A stretch of 64,000 nt of DNA, from positions 682,001 through 746,000 of the forward strand of contig NZ_JAFCJE010000004.1 of NCBI RefSeq assembly GCF_018131185.1, given 5' to 3'. The notes beneath the pieces are model-generated. The model searched no databases. It saw nothing but the letters and a program-made list of their open reading frames with translations, and was not told the DNA's origin. The DNA comes from Bradyrhizobium diazoefficiens. Its GTDB lineage: Bacteria > Pseudomonadota > Alphaproteobacteria > Rhizobiales > Xanthobacteraceae. Of this stretch, positions 7,619-16,617 are shown piece by piece. The translations under genes were made by a program, and so were the position numbers. Positions within the stretch are counted from its first letter, which is position 1. Each line of letters starts with the position of its first letter.

Positions 7619-8836
7619 TTACTTCTTCACCAGCGGACAGGCGCTCTCGGAGAGCGGCCGGAATGCCTGGTCCGCAGCAACGGTGCCCACCAGCTTGTAA
7701 TAGTCCCACGGCCCCTTCGACTCCGAGGGCTTCTTGACCTCGAACAGATAGGCCGGGTGAATCTTGCGGCCATCGACCCGGATACTGCCCTGACCGAACA
7801 GCGGATCGTCGGTCGGCATCGACTTCATCTTCTCGACCGCCTTGACGCCGTCATGCGGATTGCCGCCCATCGCCTCCAGCGCCTTGAAGTAATGGATCAG
7901 TCCCGAATAGACACCGGCCTGCACCATCGAAGGCATCGCCTTGTTCTTCATGCGCTCGGAAAAGCGCTTGGCGAAGGCGCGCGTTCCGTCGTTGAGATCC
8001 CAATAGAAGGTCTCGGTGAAATTGAGCCCTTGCGCCACGTTGAGGCCGAGCGAATGAACGTCGGTGATGAACAAGAGCAGTCCGGCAAGCTTCTGCCCGC
8101 CAGCGACGATGCCGAATTCGGCGGCCTGCTTGATCGAATTGGTGGTGTCGCCGCCGGCATTCGCAAGTCCGACGATCTTCGCCTTCGATGCCTGCGCCTG
8201 CAGAAGGAACGAGGAGAAGTCCGAGGAATTGAGCGGGTGCTTGACGCTGCCGAGCACCTTGCCGCCCGCCTTTTGCACCACCGCCGTGGTGTCGCGCTCC
8301 AGCGCCGCGCCGAACGCATAGTCGGCCGTGAGGAAGTACCAGGTATCGCCGCCGGCCTTCACCAGCGCCTGACCGGTGCTGTTCGCCAGCATATAGGTGT
8401 CGTAGACCCAATGGACGGTGTTCGGCGAACATTGGGCGTTCGTCAGATCCGAGGTCGCCGCGCCGGTGTCGATCAGGATCGAATTCTTCTCCTTGACGAC
8501 ATTGTTGACCGCGAGTGCGACACCGGAGTTCAGCACGTCCATGAAGATGTCGACCTTCTCGACGTCGATCCATTGGCGCGCGATGGTGGTGGCGATATCG
8601 GGCTTGTTCTGATGGTCGGCGGAGATCAGGTCGATCTTCCAGCCCTTGGCGGCAAGCCCGGAATCCTCGATCGCCATTTGAGCGGCCAGCGTGGAGCCCG
8701 CACCACCGAGATCGGAATAAAGACCGGAATTATCGGTCAGCACGCCGATCTTGACGGTCTTGTCCTGTGCCGACGCGCCGCTCGCGACCAATCCCAACGC
8801 CACGCCGAGAAAAAGTGCCGAAAAACGCTGTTTCAT
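7619..8836 (-). CDS. periplasmic substrate-binding protein of the liv-type ABC system
   Basis: About 405 residues, in the Peripla_BP_6 family. The start at ATG 8836 is chosen because GGAGGG lies just upstream and because it gives a clean signal peptide (MKQRFSALFLGVALGLVASGASAQ); an in-frame GTG at 8857 is less likely. The mature protein begins KTVKIGVLTDNSGLYSDLGGAGS, the ligand-contacting first strand and loop of the family. It feeds substrate to LivH/LivM. The sequence belongs to the long (about 400-residue) branch of the family common in Bradyrhizobium, in which ligands include aromatic and other carboxylates, so amino acid transport is not certain. Confidence 0.9.
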   Translation of the reverse strand: MKQRFSALFLGVALGLVASGASAQDKTVKIGVLTDNSGLYSDLGGAGSTLAAQMAIEDSGLAAKGWKIDLISADHQNKPDIATTIARQWIDVEKVDIFMDVLNSGVALAVNNVVKEKNSILIDTGAATSDLTNAQCSPNTVHWVYDTYMLANSTGQALVKAGGDTWYFLTADYAFGAALERDTTAVVQKAGGKVLGSVKHPLNSSDFSSFLLQAQASKAKIVGLANAGGDTTNSIKQAAEFGIVAGGQKLAGLLLFITDVHSLGLNVAQGLNFTETFYWDLNDGTRAFAKRFSERMKNKAMPSMVQAGVYSGLIHYFKALEAMGGNPHDGVKAVEKMKSMPTDDPLFGQGSIRVDGRKIHPAYLFEVKKPSESKGPWDYYKLVGTVAADQAFRPLSESACPLVKK

Positions 8837-8876
8837 AATTCCCTCCGGGAAATCCACTATTGAATGCGCCGAGCCG

Positions 8877-9615
<739 letters not shown>

Positions 9616-9623
<8 letters not shown>

Positions 9624-10371
9624 GACCGGCTCCCAGATAAGCTTCCTTGACGCGCTCGTCCTTGGTGAGCTCGGAGTAATGGCCTTGCGCGAGCACCTGC
9701 CCGCGCGTCAGCACGGTGATGATGTCGGAGAGATGGGCCACGACACTCAGATTATGCTCGACCATCAGGATGGTATATTTCGCGGAGATGCGCTTGATCA
9801 GCGCCGCGATCTTGTCGATGTCCTCGTGACCCATACCGGCCATCGGCTCGTCCAGCAGCATCATCTCAGGGTCGAGTGCCAGCGTCGTTGCGATCTCCAG
9901 TGCGCGCTTGCGCCCATAGGGCATCTCGACTGCCGGCGTGTTGGCAAACTCGTTCAGGCCGACATCGTTCAGCAATTCGCGCGCGCGATCGTTGAAGCGG
10001 TTGAGAACCGACTTGGAGCGCCAGAAATCGAACGAAGAGCCGTGCTGGCGCTGAAGCGCGACACGGACGTTCTCCTGCGCGGTGAGATGGGGAAACACCG
10101 CCGAAATCTGGAACGAGCGAACGAGCCCCAGCCGCGCCACGTCGGCCGGCGCCATCGCGGTGATATCCTGCCCCTTGTACAGGATCTTCCCGGCTGACGG
10201 TTTGAGGAACTTGGTCAGAAGATTGAAGCAGGTCGTCTTGCCGGCCCCGTTCGGGCCGATCAACGCATGAATGCTCCCACGGCGAACCTTGAGCGCAACG
10301 TCGCGGACAGCGAAGAAGCCCGCGAACTCCTTGGTCAAGCCTTCCGTTTCGAGAATAAACTCATCGGCCAA
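9616..10371 (-). CDS. livG: liv-type ABC transporter ATP-binding protein LivG
   Basis: A 251-residue ABC ATPase and the first gene of the operon. Walker A is GPNGAGKTT, Walker B MMLLDEPMAGMG, and the H-loop ILMVEHN. The signature segment reads MPYGRKRALEIA rather than the LSYGxQR form usual for LivG, a mild deviation. The start is a TTG at 10371 with a strong GGGGGA ribosome site upstream; no in-frame ATG fits. The gene is divergent from the PAS gene, with 340 bases between them. Confidence 0.92.
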
Positions 10372-10711
10372 ACAAATTTCCCCCTGCCCGCGCTAGCTGC
10401 GTGGCTATCCTTGTTGCTTCGGCTTTCCGGAGACCCTGGAGCCCATCCGGAACGCCGTCTCCGGGCGCGGAATATGCCGGAGGTGACGGGGGTTAGGCAA
10501 GGCGGAAAGCTGAGCAGATCAAGCCTCCGGCTGGGATACAAATCCTCCCTTAGTCGGAGACGTTGATGTCGTGCCTGCCCGGCCCCCCGGTTCGCGAAGG
10601 CACCGGCGTCAAGCCGTCGTTAACGGTCTTTCGTCCGGCGCGCCAGCCTTCATCAAAAATTTTCCCCCAAGGGGGATCATGAGCGGGTTCTGACGTCCCG
10701 GGAATACTGTC
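10372..10711. other. intergenic region between divergent livG and PAS genes
   Basis: 340 bases that should hold the promoters for the liv operon (leftward) and the PAS gene (rightward). The only structure I could see is a short dyad CCCCC-AA-GGGGG at 10664-10675, whose two-base loop is too tight for a simple hairpin. No convincing gene, repeat or terminator was found. The open frame on the minus strand here runs on antisense to the PAS gene and is a shadow. Confidence 0.4.
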
Positions 10712-11353
10712 TTGGATTTCGCAAGCGCCGCTCCTTCCGTCGTCAAATCGATCAGGCAGCGTGATCTCCTGAACACGTGGCTGCGACTTTATGCGCGCCA
10801 GCAGATCGTGCCGGCGGTCTGGGAATATCAGCCTGCGCGGCTCGAGGAAGAGCTGTCCGATCTCATCTATTACACGGTCGATACTGCGACGCCGGCGCCG
10901 CGCCTCACCATCCAGAGCGAAAACACGCGCATCTCGCGCGCCTATGGACATACCGGCAAGGGCGTTCTGCTCGACGATTATCTCGGGCCGAGACTCGCGC
11001 CGTTTGTCATGCCGATTTATCACGAATGCGTGGCACGCGGGCTGCCGGTCTACAGCGTTGCCGATGTCGACGACGTCTACGGGCGAATCGTCGCTTATGA
11101 ACGGCTGCTGCTGCCTTTCCAGACCGACGGCGCGGTCTGCCACATCATCGCCTCGGTCAAGACGTTCTGCGAGGACGGCGGCTTCGAGATCAAGAACCTG
11201 ATGCGCGGAAATGACGCGCTGCCCCGTCCAAAGCTGCGCGCCGTGATCGATCGCGAGCTGTTTCATCGGGCCCCCGGTCGTATCGCCACGGCCGAATTGG
11301 TCGAGTTTGCGGACCAACCCGGCGTCGCCACCGAGATCATCGAGTTGAACTAG
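10712..11353 (+). CDS. PAS-domain (PAS_5 type) hypothetical protein
   Basis: 213 residues, soluble, with no signal peptide. The region LPVYSVADVDDVYGRIVAYERLLLPFQTDGAVCHIIASVKTF looks like the second half of a PAS_5 (PF07310) domain, common in alphaproteobacteria, where the strand before it often reads RLLLPF. No output domain such as a kinase or DNA-binding helix is seen. It starts at TTG 10712 after GGGAA; an in-frame stop upstream prevents extension. The role is probably sensory or structural, but this is inference from the fold. Confidence 0.75.
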   Translation: MDFASAAPSVVKSIRQRDLLNTWLRLYARQQIVPAVWEYQPARLEEELSDLIYYTVDTATPAPRLTIQSENTRISRAYGHTGKGVLLDDYLGPRLAPFVMPIYHECVARGLPVYSVADVDDVYGRIVAYERLLLPFQTDGAVCHIIASVKTFCEDGGFEIKNLMRGNDALPRPKLRAVIDRELFHRAPGRIATAELVEFADQPGVATEIIELN

Positions 11354-11356
11354 CGG

Positions 11357-11713
11357 TCAGCCTGATTTGCCGACTTCCTTGGCATAGATGTCCGGCTTGA
11401 AGCCAACCAGCAGCTTGCCGCCGATTTCCAGCACCGGCCGCTTGATCATCGATGGTTGCGCTAGCATCAGCGCCAGTGCCTTCTTCTCTCTCAAACCCTC
11501 CTTGTCGGAATCCGGGAGCTTCTTGAACGTTGCCCCGGCGCGATTGAGCAGCGTCTCCCAGCCGACCTTGTCGCTCCACTGCTTGAGCTTGTCCTTGTCC
11601 ACACCGGCCGTCTTGTAGTCGTGGAATGCGTAGGCGACACCATGGCTGTCGAGCCAGCCGCGCGCCTTCTTCATGGTGTCGCAGTTCTTGATGCCGTAGA
11701 TGATGTTGGGCAA
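11357..11713 (-). CDS. ArsC/YffB-family thioredoxin-fold reductase
   Basis: About 118 residues of the ArsC/Spx superfamily, subgroup YffB. The start is taken as TTG 11713 (after GAGGAA at 11718-11723), giving LPNIIYGIKNCDTMKKARGWLD. The single active-site Cys is in NCDT, and KRPVLEIGGKLLVGFK is the conserved C-terminal cis-Pro/Arg region. An ATG at 11734 would add seven residues with no ribosome site. The subgroup is thought to be a glutathione-dependent thiol reductase; arsenate reduction should not be assumed. Its 3' end faces the PAS gene, with 3 bases between the stops. Confidence 0.85.
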   Translation of the reverse strand: MPNIIYGIKNCDTMKKARGWLDSHGVAYAFHDYKTAGVDKDKLKQWSDKVGWETLLNRAGATFKKLPDSDKEGLREKKALALMLAQPSMIKRPVLEIGGKLLVGFKPDIYAKEVGKSG

Positions 11714-11817
11714 GACGTTCCTCGCGCATGGCATATCGTGATGGAGGTGGCGTTGTACGAAACTCCGGTTCGCGCGACAATATTGCGAACGATGCCAACC
11801 CGCCGAACGGACATCCC

Positions 11818-12189
11818 ATGCACGTCACTCACGATCCCGCGGCCACCGCCGCGCCGACCATCGACTTCAACCACTTCCTCGCGGTCGATATCCGCGTCGG
11901 CACCATCGTCGATGCCAAGCCGTTCCCCGAGGCGCGCAAGCCGGCCTTTCGGCTATGGATCGACTTCGGGCCTGCAATCGGTGTGCGCAAGAGTTCGGCC
12001 CAGATCACGGAAAACCATCCGCTCGAGACACTGGTGGGGCAACAGGTCGCGGCCGTCGTCAACTTCCCGCCGCGCCAGATCGGACCTGTCATCTCGGAGG
12101 TGCTGACGCTCGGTTTCCCCGATGCCGACGGCAAGGTCGTGCTGATGCAGCCGAGCAAGCCGGTGCCGAACGGGGGGCGACTGTTCTAG
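11818..12189 (+). CDS. csaA: CsaA-type tRNA-binding/export chaperone protein
   Basis: 123 residues with a single OB-fold tRNA-binding domain (EMAP/Arc1p type). The family signatures are FLAVDIRVGTIVDAKPFPEARKPAFRLWIDFG, RKSSAQITENH and VVNFPPRQIGPVISEVLTLGF. CsaA is described as a secretion-associated chaperone and forms dimers that bind tRNA-like ligands. Start ATG 11818 is the closest to the usual family length (about 110); an upstream in-frame start at 11728 is unlikely. Confidence 0.92.
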   Translation: MHVTHDPAATAAPTIDFNHFLAVDIRVGTIVDAKPFPEARKPAFRLWIDFGPAIGVRKSSAQITENHPLETLVGQQVAAVVNFPPRQIGPVISEVLTLGFPDADGKVVLMQPSKPVPNGGRLF

Positions 12190-12196
12190 ATGCGCG

Positions 12197-12901
12197 TTAG
12201 GGCCGCTGCGGAATGTTCAGCCCGCGCTGCACCGCCGGACGCGCAAGGCCGCGTTCGAGCCAGGCACCGACCGCTTTGAACCGGCGGAATTCGACGAGAT
12301 CACCGGCGCCGTAGAAACCGATGAGATTGCGCACCCAGCCCAGCATGGAGATGTCGGCAATGGTGTAGTCGTCATCCATGAACCATTGCCGGCCGGCCAA
12401 ATGCGTCTCCATCACGCCGAGCAGGCGCTTGGCTTCGGCGACGTAACGGTCGCGCGGCCGCTTGTCCTCGAAATCCTTGCCGGCGAATTTGTGGAAGAAG
12501 CCGACCTGGCCGAACATCGGCCCGACGCCACCCATCTGGAAGTGCACCCACTGAATGGTCTGGTAGCGGCGCGCGGCGTCCATCGGCAACAGCTTGCCGG
12601 TCTTCTCGGCGAGATATTGCAGGATCGCTCCGGACTCGAACAACGGCAACGGCCTGCCGCCGGGACCATTGGGATCGAGGATGGCCGGGATCTTGCCGTT
12701 GGGATTGAGCGACAGGAATTCAGCCGTCGTCTGGTCGTCCTTGCCGAAGTCGACGAGATGGACCTCGTAAGGCAGTCCGATCTCCTCCAGCATGATCGAG
12801 ACCTTGACGCCGTTTGGCGTCGGCAACGAATAGAGCTGAAGCAATTCGGGATGCTTGGCCGGCCAGCGCTTGGTGATGAGAAATGCGGACAGATCGGACA
12901 T
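12197..12901 (-). CDS. glutathione S-transferase, YfcG/YghU (Nu-like) type
   Basis: 234 residues. The N-terminal thioredoxin-like domain has LYSLPTPNGVKVSIMLEEIGLPYEVHLVDF, the cis-Pro strand NGKIPAILDPNG and the ESGAILQYLAEK glutathione-binding loop. The all-helical C-terminal domain has WVHFQMGGVGPMFGQVGFF. The TPNG motif in place of a catalytic Ser/Tyr is characteristic of the YfcG/YghU/Ure2p group, which act as disulfide-bond reductases or peroxidases with glutathione. It is convergent with csaA, with 7 bases between stops. Confidence 0.92.
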   Translation of the reverse strand: MSDLSAFLITKRWPAKHPELLQLYSLPTPNGVKVSIMLEEIGLPYEVHLVDFGKDDQTTAEFLSLNPNGKIPAILDPNGPGGRPLPLFESGAILQYLAEKTGKLLPMDAARRYQTIQWVHFQMGGVGPMFGQVGFFHKFAGKDFEDKRPRDRYVAEAKRLLGVMETHLAGRQWFMDDDYTIADISMLGWVRNLIGFYGAGDLVEFRRFKAVGAWLERGLARPAVQRGLNIPQRP

Positions 12902-12989
12902 CGGGACCTTCGGTGCATGGACTGAGGCGCACCCAATCTAGGCCAGACGCCGCACGGCGCAAGTCACTCTTCGTCCCGGCACTCCTGCA

Positions 12990-13136
12990 TTAGGGCGGCA
13001 GCGTCGCCATCGCCACGATCGGCGTCCCTGCTTGATGTTGCAGTCGGTCCTCGGTGAAACGCTTCCCTGTCGTCAACAGCAAGATCGTAAAGGCAATCGC
13101 TAGCATCGCGGTCGCCAGTTGGCAGACGTCGTTCAT
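12990..13136 (-). CDS. small single-pass membrane protein (48 aa)
   Basis: A 49-codon frame starting at ATG 13136, preceded at suitable distance by GAGGGA. It encodes a short hydrophilic start, one hydrophobic segment (LATAMLAIAFTILLLTTG, residues 7-24) and a polar tail rich in Arg, Gln and Pro. It fills an otherwise empty gap between the GST and a small + strand gene. I do not recognise the family. The ribosome site and membrane helix support it, but coding status is not proven. Confidence 0.45.
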   Translation of the reverse strand: MNDVCQLATAMLAIAFTILLLTTGKRFTEDRLQHQAGTPIVAMATLPP

Positions 13137-13287
13137 GGTGTTGCGTCCCTCAGCAGCTCATTGCCTAAACGTCGGTGCACGGACCATGTTCCTGCACTGC
13201 TCAGGAATATTGCTACTTTTTCCCGATCGATGACGTGAGAACATCGCGCGCGAAGGGACCATTACGCCGTCTAAACGTTGTCGCCGG

Positions 13288-13494
13288 ATGAGCATCGAAA
13301 AGCGCGCCCTACTCGACCATGCTGAACGATGTCGGAGCGTCGCCGACGGCCTCGCGCATGACGAAGCTGCGCACAGATTGCGGGCAATGGCCGCGGAGTA
13401 TGAAGAGAGAGCAGCAAGCCTGGACGACGATGGCGCCGGCCCGAAGCCAAATCGTCATCATCGCGGCTCGCCGGGAGGCGCGTACGAGAGATGA
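13288..13494 (+). CDS. small hypothetical protein (68 aa, helical)
   Basis: 68 residues. The first half is predicted helical, with the pattern AERCRSVADGLAHDEAAHRLRAMAAEYEERAASL. A CR(x)A...RL(x)MA(x)YE heptad-like pattern of this sort recurs in short rhizobial proteins of unknown function. The tail is basic and Pro/Gly rich (GPKPNRHHRGSPGG). It starts at ATG 13288 with only a weak ribosome site. No function can be assigned. Confidence 0.55.
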   Translation: MSIEKRALLDHAERCRSVADGLAHDEAAHRLRAMAAEYEERAASLDDDGAGPKPNRHHRGSPGGAYER

Positions 13495-13500
13495 CCGGCT

Positions 13501-14166
13501 TCAATAGTTGATCTCCATACGTAATCCCCGCGGATCGATCTCGTCGCCGCCGACGCGCTGCGTGCTGTCACGTGCGGCGACCGCGCAGGCGCAGGCATCG
13601 ATGAGATCGTCGCGGCCGATGCCGGTGCCATGGCGAAGCGTCAGCCATCGTTCGATCCTGGTGAAGCCTCGGTCTCTCAGCAGCGCAATGCGTTGCGCTC
13701 GACCGTGCGGCGACGTCTTTGGTTCGAGCCGAGTCCGGCCGGCGAGATTCCAGAAGATCAATTCCGGATGCGCTTCGCCGATCATCGCTTGTCGTGCCGG
13801 CGTCATGACATCGTCGACCTCCCTGAGCTTGTCTCTGATGTTCCAGAGCTGCGCCGACACGCCCCTGCCCTTGCCTTCGTGCTTCCAGTAATGGCGATTG
13901 GCGGCCGCCATGTCGGCAAACGTCCAGAGGTCGCGGCGCGCGCCGAGAAACACGGCGGGGCCGATCAACTCACGCGCACGCAGATCGCAAAGACGATAGC
14001 CGCTCAGGTTCAATCCGATCGGCATATCGATCATCGCACACGCATGCTCGATCGCAAGCAGCCGCGCAAGGCCCGGCGAATAGTCGAAGCCGTGATCGCC
14101 GCGCTCGTCGATCCAGGCCGCGACCCAGCCGAAGCGAAATCCGTCGAGACCGAGATAGTTGGGCAC
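13501..14166 (-). CDS. DUF429 family protein (predicted RNase H-like nuclease)
   Basis: About 221 residues. It starts YLGLDGFRFGWVAAWIDE, the first strand and catalytic Asp of the DUF429 RNase-H-like fold, and has DMPIGL, the second acidic strand. Near the C-terminus it has GIGRDDLIDACACAVAA, the acidic helix DxxDA typical of the family. The start is taken as GTG 14166, just after the stop of the serine hydrolase gene at 14184; a longer frame runs into that gene and lacks homology. The biochemical activity is not established. The two genes probably form an operon. Confidence 0.8.
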   Translation of the reverse strand: MPNYLGLDGFRFGWVAAWIDERGDHGFDYSPGLARLLAIEHACAMIDMPIGLNLSGYRLCDLRARELIGPAVFLGARRDLWTFADMAAANRHYWKHEGKGRGVSAQLWNIRDKLREVDDVMTPARQAMIGEAHPELIFWNLAGRTRLEPKTSPHGRAQRIALLRDRGFTRIERWLTLRHGTGIGRDDLIDACACAVAARDSTQRVGGDEIDPRGLRMEINY

Positions 14167-14183
14167 GTCGCAGGATTCGCGGG

Positions 14184-15368
14184 TCAGCCTCCAGCGGCCT
14201 GGTACGCCAGGCGCTTGAACTCGAAGAAGAAGGGATTCCAGAAACCCATGTAGCGCTGGGTCATCAGCACGCCCGCTGTATTGGCCTCGGGGCAGATCCA
14301 CCAATGGGTGCCGGCAAGGCCGCCCCACTGGAACTCGCCGGTCGAGTTCGGGGGATCGAACGGCGTCGGCGCGAAGGTGACGGCACCGCCGAGGCCAAAG
14401 CCCTTGCCGGGGATCGGACCGAGATTGGCGAAGCGAATGGTTTGGCCTGCGGGCAGCTGGTTCGTCATCATCAGCCGCACCGTCTCCGGCTTCAGCAGCG
14501 CATCCGAACCGGGCAGCAGCGCACGGACCAGCGCGAGCATGTCGGGCAAGGTCGAGACCAAGCCGCCGCCGCCGGACAGCCGCGGGAACGGCCGCCGATA
14601 GGCCTGCGGAAAGGGAAGATTGTCGGCCCGCGTGAGGCCGGGCTTCATCGGATCGAGCACGTCAGCGCCGTTATAGAGCGCGACCAGCCTGCCCTGCTCG
14701 GCTTCGGGCACGCGGAAACCGGTATCGGTCATGTCGAGCGCATCGAAGATGCGCAGCTTCAGGAAGGCATCGAGCGCCTGGCTGGAGACGACCTCCACGA
14801 CACGGCCGAGCACGTCGGTTGCCACCGAATACTCCCAGGACATGCCCGGGTGATAGGACAGTGGCAGATCGGCGAGCCTGTCGATCAGGTCGGTGAGCGG
14901 CGTCAGTGGGTTGAGCACGCGCGCTTCATTATAGCCTTTGAACAGCACCGTGCCGGGGTCGAAGATGCCGTAGCTGAGGCCGGAGGTGTGGGTCAAAAGG
15001 TGGCGGATCGTGATGGAGCCCTTGGCGGGCTCGGCGTCAGCAAGACCAGCCGCGCCCTGCTTCAGCACCTTGCGATTGCCGAGCTGCGGCAGGAATTTCT
15101 CGATCGGATCATCGAGCCCGATGCGGCCTTCCTCGACCAGCAGCATGATCGCGCAGGTGACGAAGATCTTGGTGTTGGAGAACGCGCGGAAGATGTGGTC
15201 GGGCCGCAGCGCCGTCTTGGCCTCGCGGTCGGCAAAGCCGACGCATTGCTGGTCGACCACCTCGCGGCCCCGCAGCACGGCCCAGGATGCGCCCGGAATG
15301 ATCTCCTGATCGACATAGCGCAGCATTGCCGTCCGCGCGGCGGAAAAATCAGGTGTCCTGGCGTCCAT
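14184..15368 (-). CDS. beta-lactamase-related serine hydrolase (class C/EstB type)
   Basis: 394 residues of the beta-lactamase/penicillin-binding fold. The catalytic SxxK is Ser64-Asn-Thr-Lys67 (RAFSNTKIF), and the YxN-like motif is Tyr-Ser-Val in SWEYSVATDVLGRVVE. The region GLAGTHWWICPEANTAGVLMTQR near the end corresponds to the KTG/HxG strand, as in EstB-type esterases. No signal peptide is present, so it is likely a cytoplasmic esterase rather than an antibiotic beta-lactamase. Its stop is 17 bases before the DUF429 start. Confidence 0.88.
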   Translation of the reverse strand: MDARTPDFSAARTAMLRYVDQEIIPGASWAVLRGREVVDQQCVGFADREAKTALRPDHIFRAFSNTKIFVTCAIMLLVEEGRIGLDDPIEKFLPQLGNRKVLKQGAAGLADAEPAKGSITIRHLLTHTSGLSYGIFDPGTVLFKGYNEARVLNPLTPLTDLIDRLADLPLSYHPGMSWEYSVATDVLGRVVEVVSSQALDAFLKLRIFDALDMTDTGFRVPEAEQGRLVALYNGADVLDPMKPGLTRADNLPFPQAYRRPFPRLSGGGGLVSTLPDMLALVRALLPGSDALLKPETVRLMMTNQLPAGQTIRFANLGPIPGKGFGLGGAVTFAPTPFDPPNSTGEFQWGGLAGTHWWICPEANTAGVLMTQRYMGFWNPFFFEFKRLAYQAAGG

Positions 15369-15437
15369 GCGTTTCCCCCAATTATGGTTGCGACCGATAT
15401 AGCGCGAATTCGCCGGGTATGAAGCCTCCGGCGCGGC

Positions 15438-16130
15438 TTATTCCTGCTTCATCAGCGCGGTGATGTGCAGACGACGGCGGATTGTCATGCCCTGTCGCTG
15501 GTAGAGCGCGATAGCGGACGTATTGTGCGAAAACACGTGCAGGAATGGAATTTCGCCGCGCCTCTCGACCTGCCGCGCGACCGTCGCGAGCAACGCCTGC
15601 GCGTAGCCGCGGCCGCGATGACCGGGATGGACGCAGACGGCCGTCATCTCAACGAACCTTCCCGGCTTCATCCGCTCACCCGCCATGGCAACCAGCTCGC
15701 CGCCGGTGCGGATGCCGAAGAACGTGCCGAGCTCGTGCGTCCGCGCAGCGAACGGACCTGGCTTCGTCAGCTCCGTCAGCGCCATCATCGCGGGAACGTC
15801 GGCAGCCCCCAACGTGACGATCTCGGCATCGCGAAGCGGACTGTCGGCGGGTGAGCCGATCATCTGCTCGCCGGTCTCGGCCAGCACGACCTTGAAACCG
15901 GCGGGAACTTGGACAGGCTCAAGCGTGAACAGCGCAGCGACCTGCGAGGGCGCCATGAGATCGCCGAGCGCCGCGAAGCTTGCCGGGGACATGTCGACCA
16001 TGTCGGCAAACGGCGTCATGTCGACGGGATAGCGCAGCGCACGCGGGCCGCCCTGGGCCAGATGCTTCTGGCCGGTTGTCAGCGCGCTCCAGATTGGACG
16101 ATCCAGCAGCGCCACATCGCTGTCGGACAC
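15438..16130 (-). CDS. GNAT-family N-acetyltransferase (FR47-like)
   Basis: 230 residues. The acetyl-CoA site is VCVHPGHRGRGYAQALL in the C-terminal half, followed by FLHVFSHNTSAIALYQRQGMTIRRRL, the final GNAT strand-helix. The N-terminal half is a divergent GNAT-like segment, as in FR47 proteins. It starts at GTG 16130, four bases after the lin0512 gene, so the two are co-transcribed with the TPP enzyme upstream. The substrate is unknown. Confidence 0.85.
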   Translation of the reverse strand: MSDSDVALLDRPIWSALTTGQKHLAQGGPRALRYPVDMTPFADMVDMSPASFAALGDLMAPSQVAALFTLEPVQVPAGFKVVLAETGEQMIGSPADSPLRDAEIVTLGAADVPAMMALTELTKPGPFAARTHELGTFFGIRTGGELVAMAGERMKPGRFVEMTAVCVHPGHRGRGYAQALLATVARQVERRGEIPFLHVFSHNTSAIALYQRQGMTIRRRLHITALMKQE

Positions 16131-16134
16131 CGGC

Positions 16135-16482
16135 CTAGTCCTTCTCGAAGCTGACGATGACAGCGGCGTTGGCGATCAGGATGGGATCGTTGGCCACTTC
16201 CGTGGCCGAGGGAATCTCCAGCCCGCCCTTGACCGCGGTGACGGTCACGGTGCCGTAAGGCAGCTCCTTTGCAACCGCATCCTTGTCGACGGCTTCCGGA
16301 TTTGGCACCGCGATCGTGACGTCGACGAACATGTCGTTGGCGGTCTTGCCGATCATCCGGAAGAATCCGAGGCTGGAATGCCTGATGGCATCCGACACGG
16401 CCCGCTTCGCCGCCTTGGTGGCGTCCCTGCCGTGGACGTCGACGCCCATGCCCATCTCGGTGACACAGCGAACACGAGTCAT
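16135..16482 (-). CDS. Lin0512 family protein
   Basis: 115 residues with the family start RVRCVTEMGMGVDVHGRDATKAAKRAVSDAIRHSSLGFF and the segment MFVDVTIAVPNPEAVD, PYGTVTVTAVKGGLEI. This matches the Lin0512 family of conserved hypothetical proteins (TIGR02058), a small alpha/beta oligomer of unknown function. It lies between a TPP-dependent enzyme and a GNAT gene. The context suggests amino acid or keto-acid metabolism, but this is weak inference. Confidence 0.85.
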   Translation of the reverse strand: MTRVRCVTEMGMGVDVHGRDATKAAKRAVSDAIRHSSLGFFRMIGKTANDMFVDVTIAVPNPEAVDKDAVAKELPYGTVTVTAVKGGLEIPSATEVANDPILIANAAVIVSFEKD

Positions 16483-16548
16483 TTCATATTCCTGTCATTG
16501 GTTCGGTGATTGGGAGTGTCGGTGATTGAGCCGCTCCGTACAAGATCT

Positions 16549-16606
16549 CTCGTGCCCCGGCTCTGCAGCGCACCGCCAAGGGGCGCTGCGCTGCGTCCGG
16601 GACACG
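16549..16606. repeat. palindromic intergenic repeat, family C (short copy)
   Basis: Starts CGTGCCCCGGCTCTGCAGCG and ends GCGTCCGGGACACG; the two ends form an imperfect inverted repeat. It is related to the longer copy at 46049-46191. It sits between the TPP enzyme and lin0512 genes. Confidence 0.6.
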
Positions 16607-16617
16607 ACCTCCATCGA

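Noticed and set aside
10664..10675. CCCCC-AA-GGGGG dyad as a terminator
   Set aside because: The loop of two bases is too short to close, and the element lies in a divergent promoter region rather than after a gene.
10550..11317. Open frame antisense to the PAS gene
   Set aside because: The + strand frame has PAS-like sequence; the minus frame has none and crosses the divergent promoter region.
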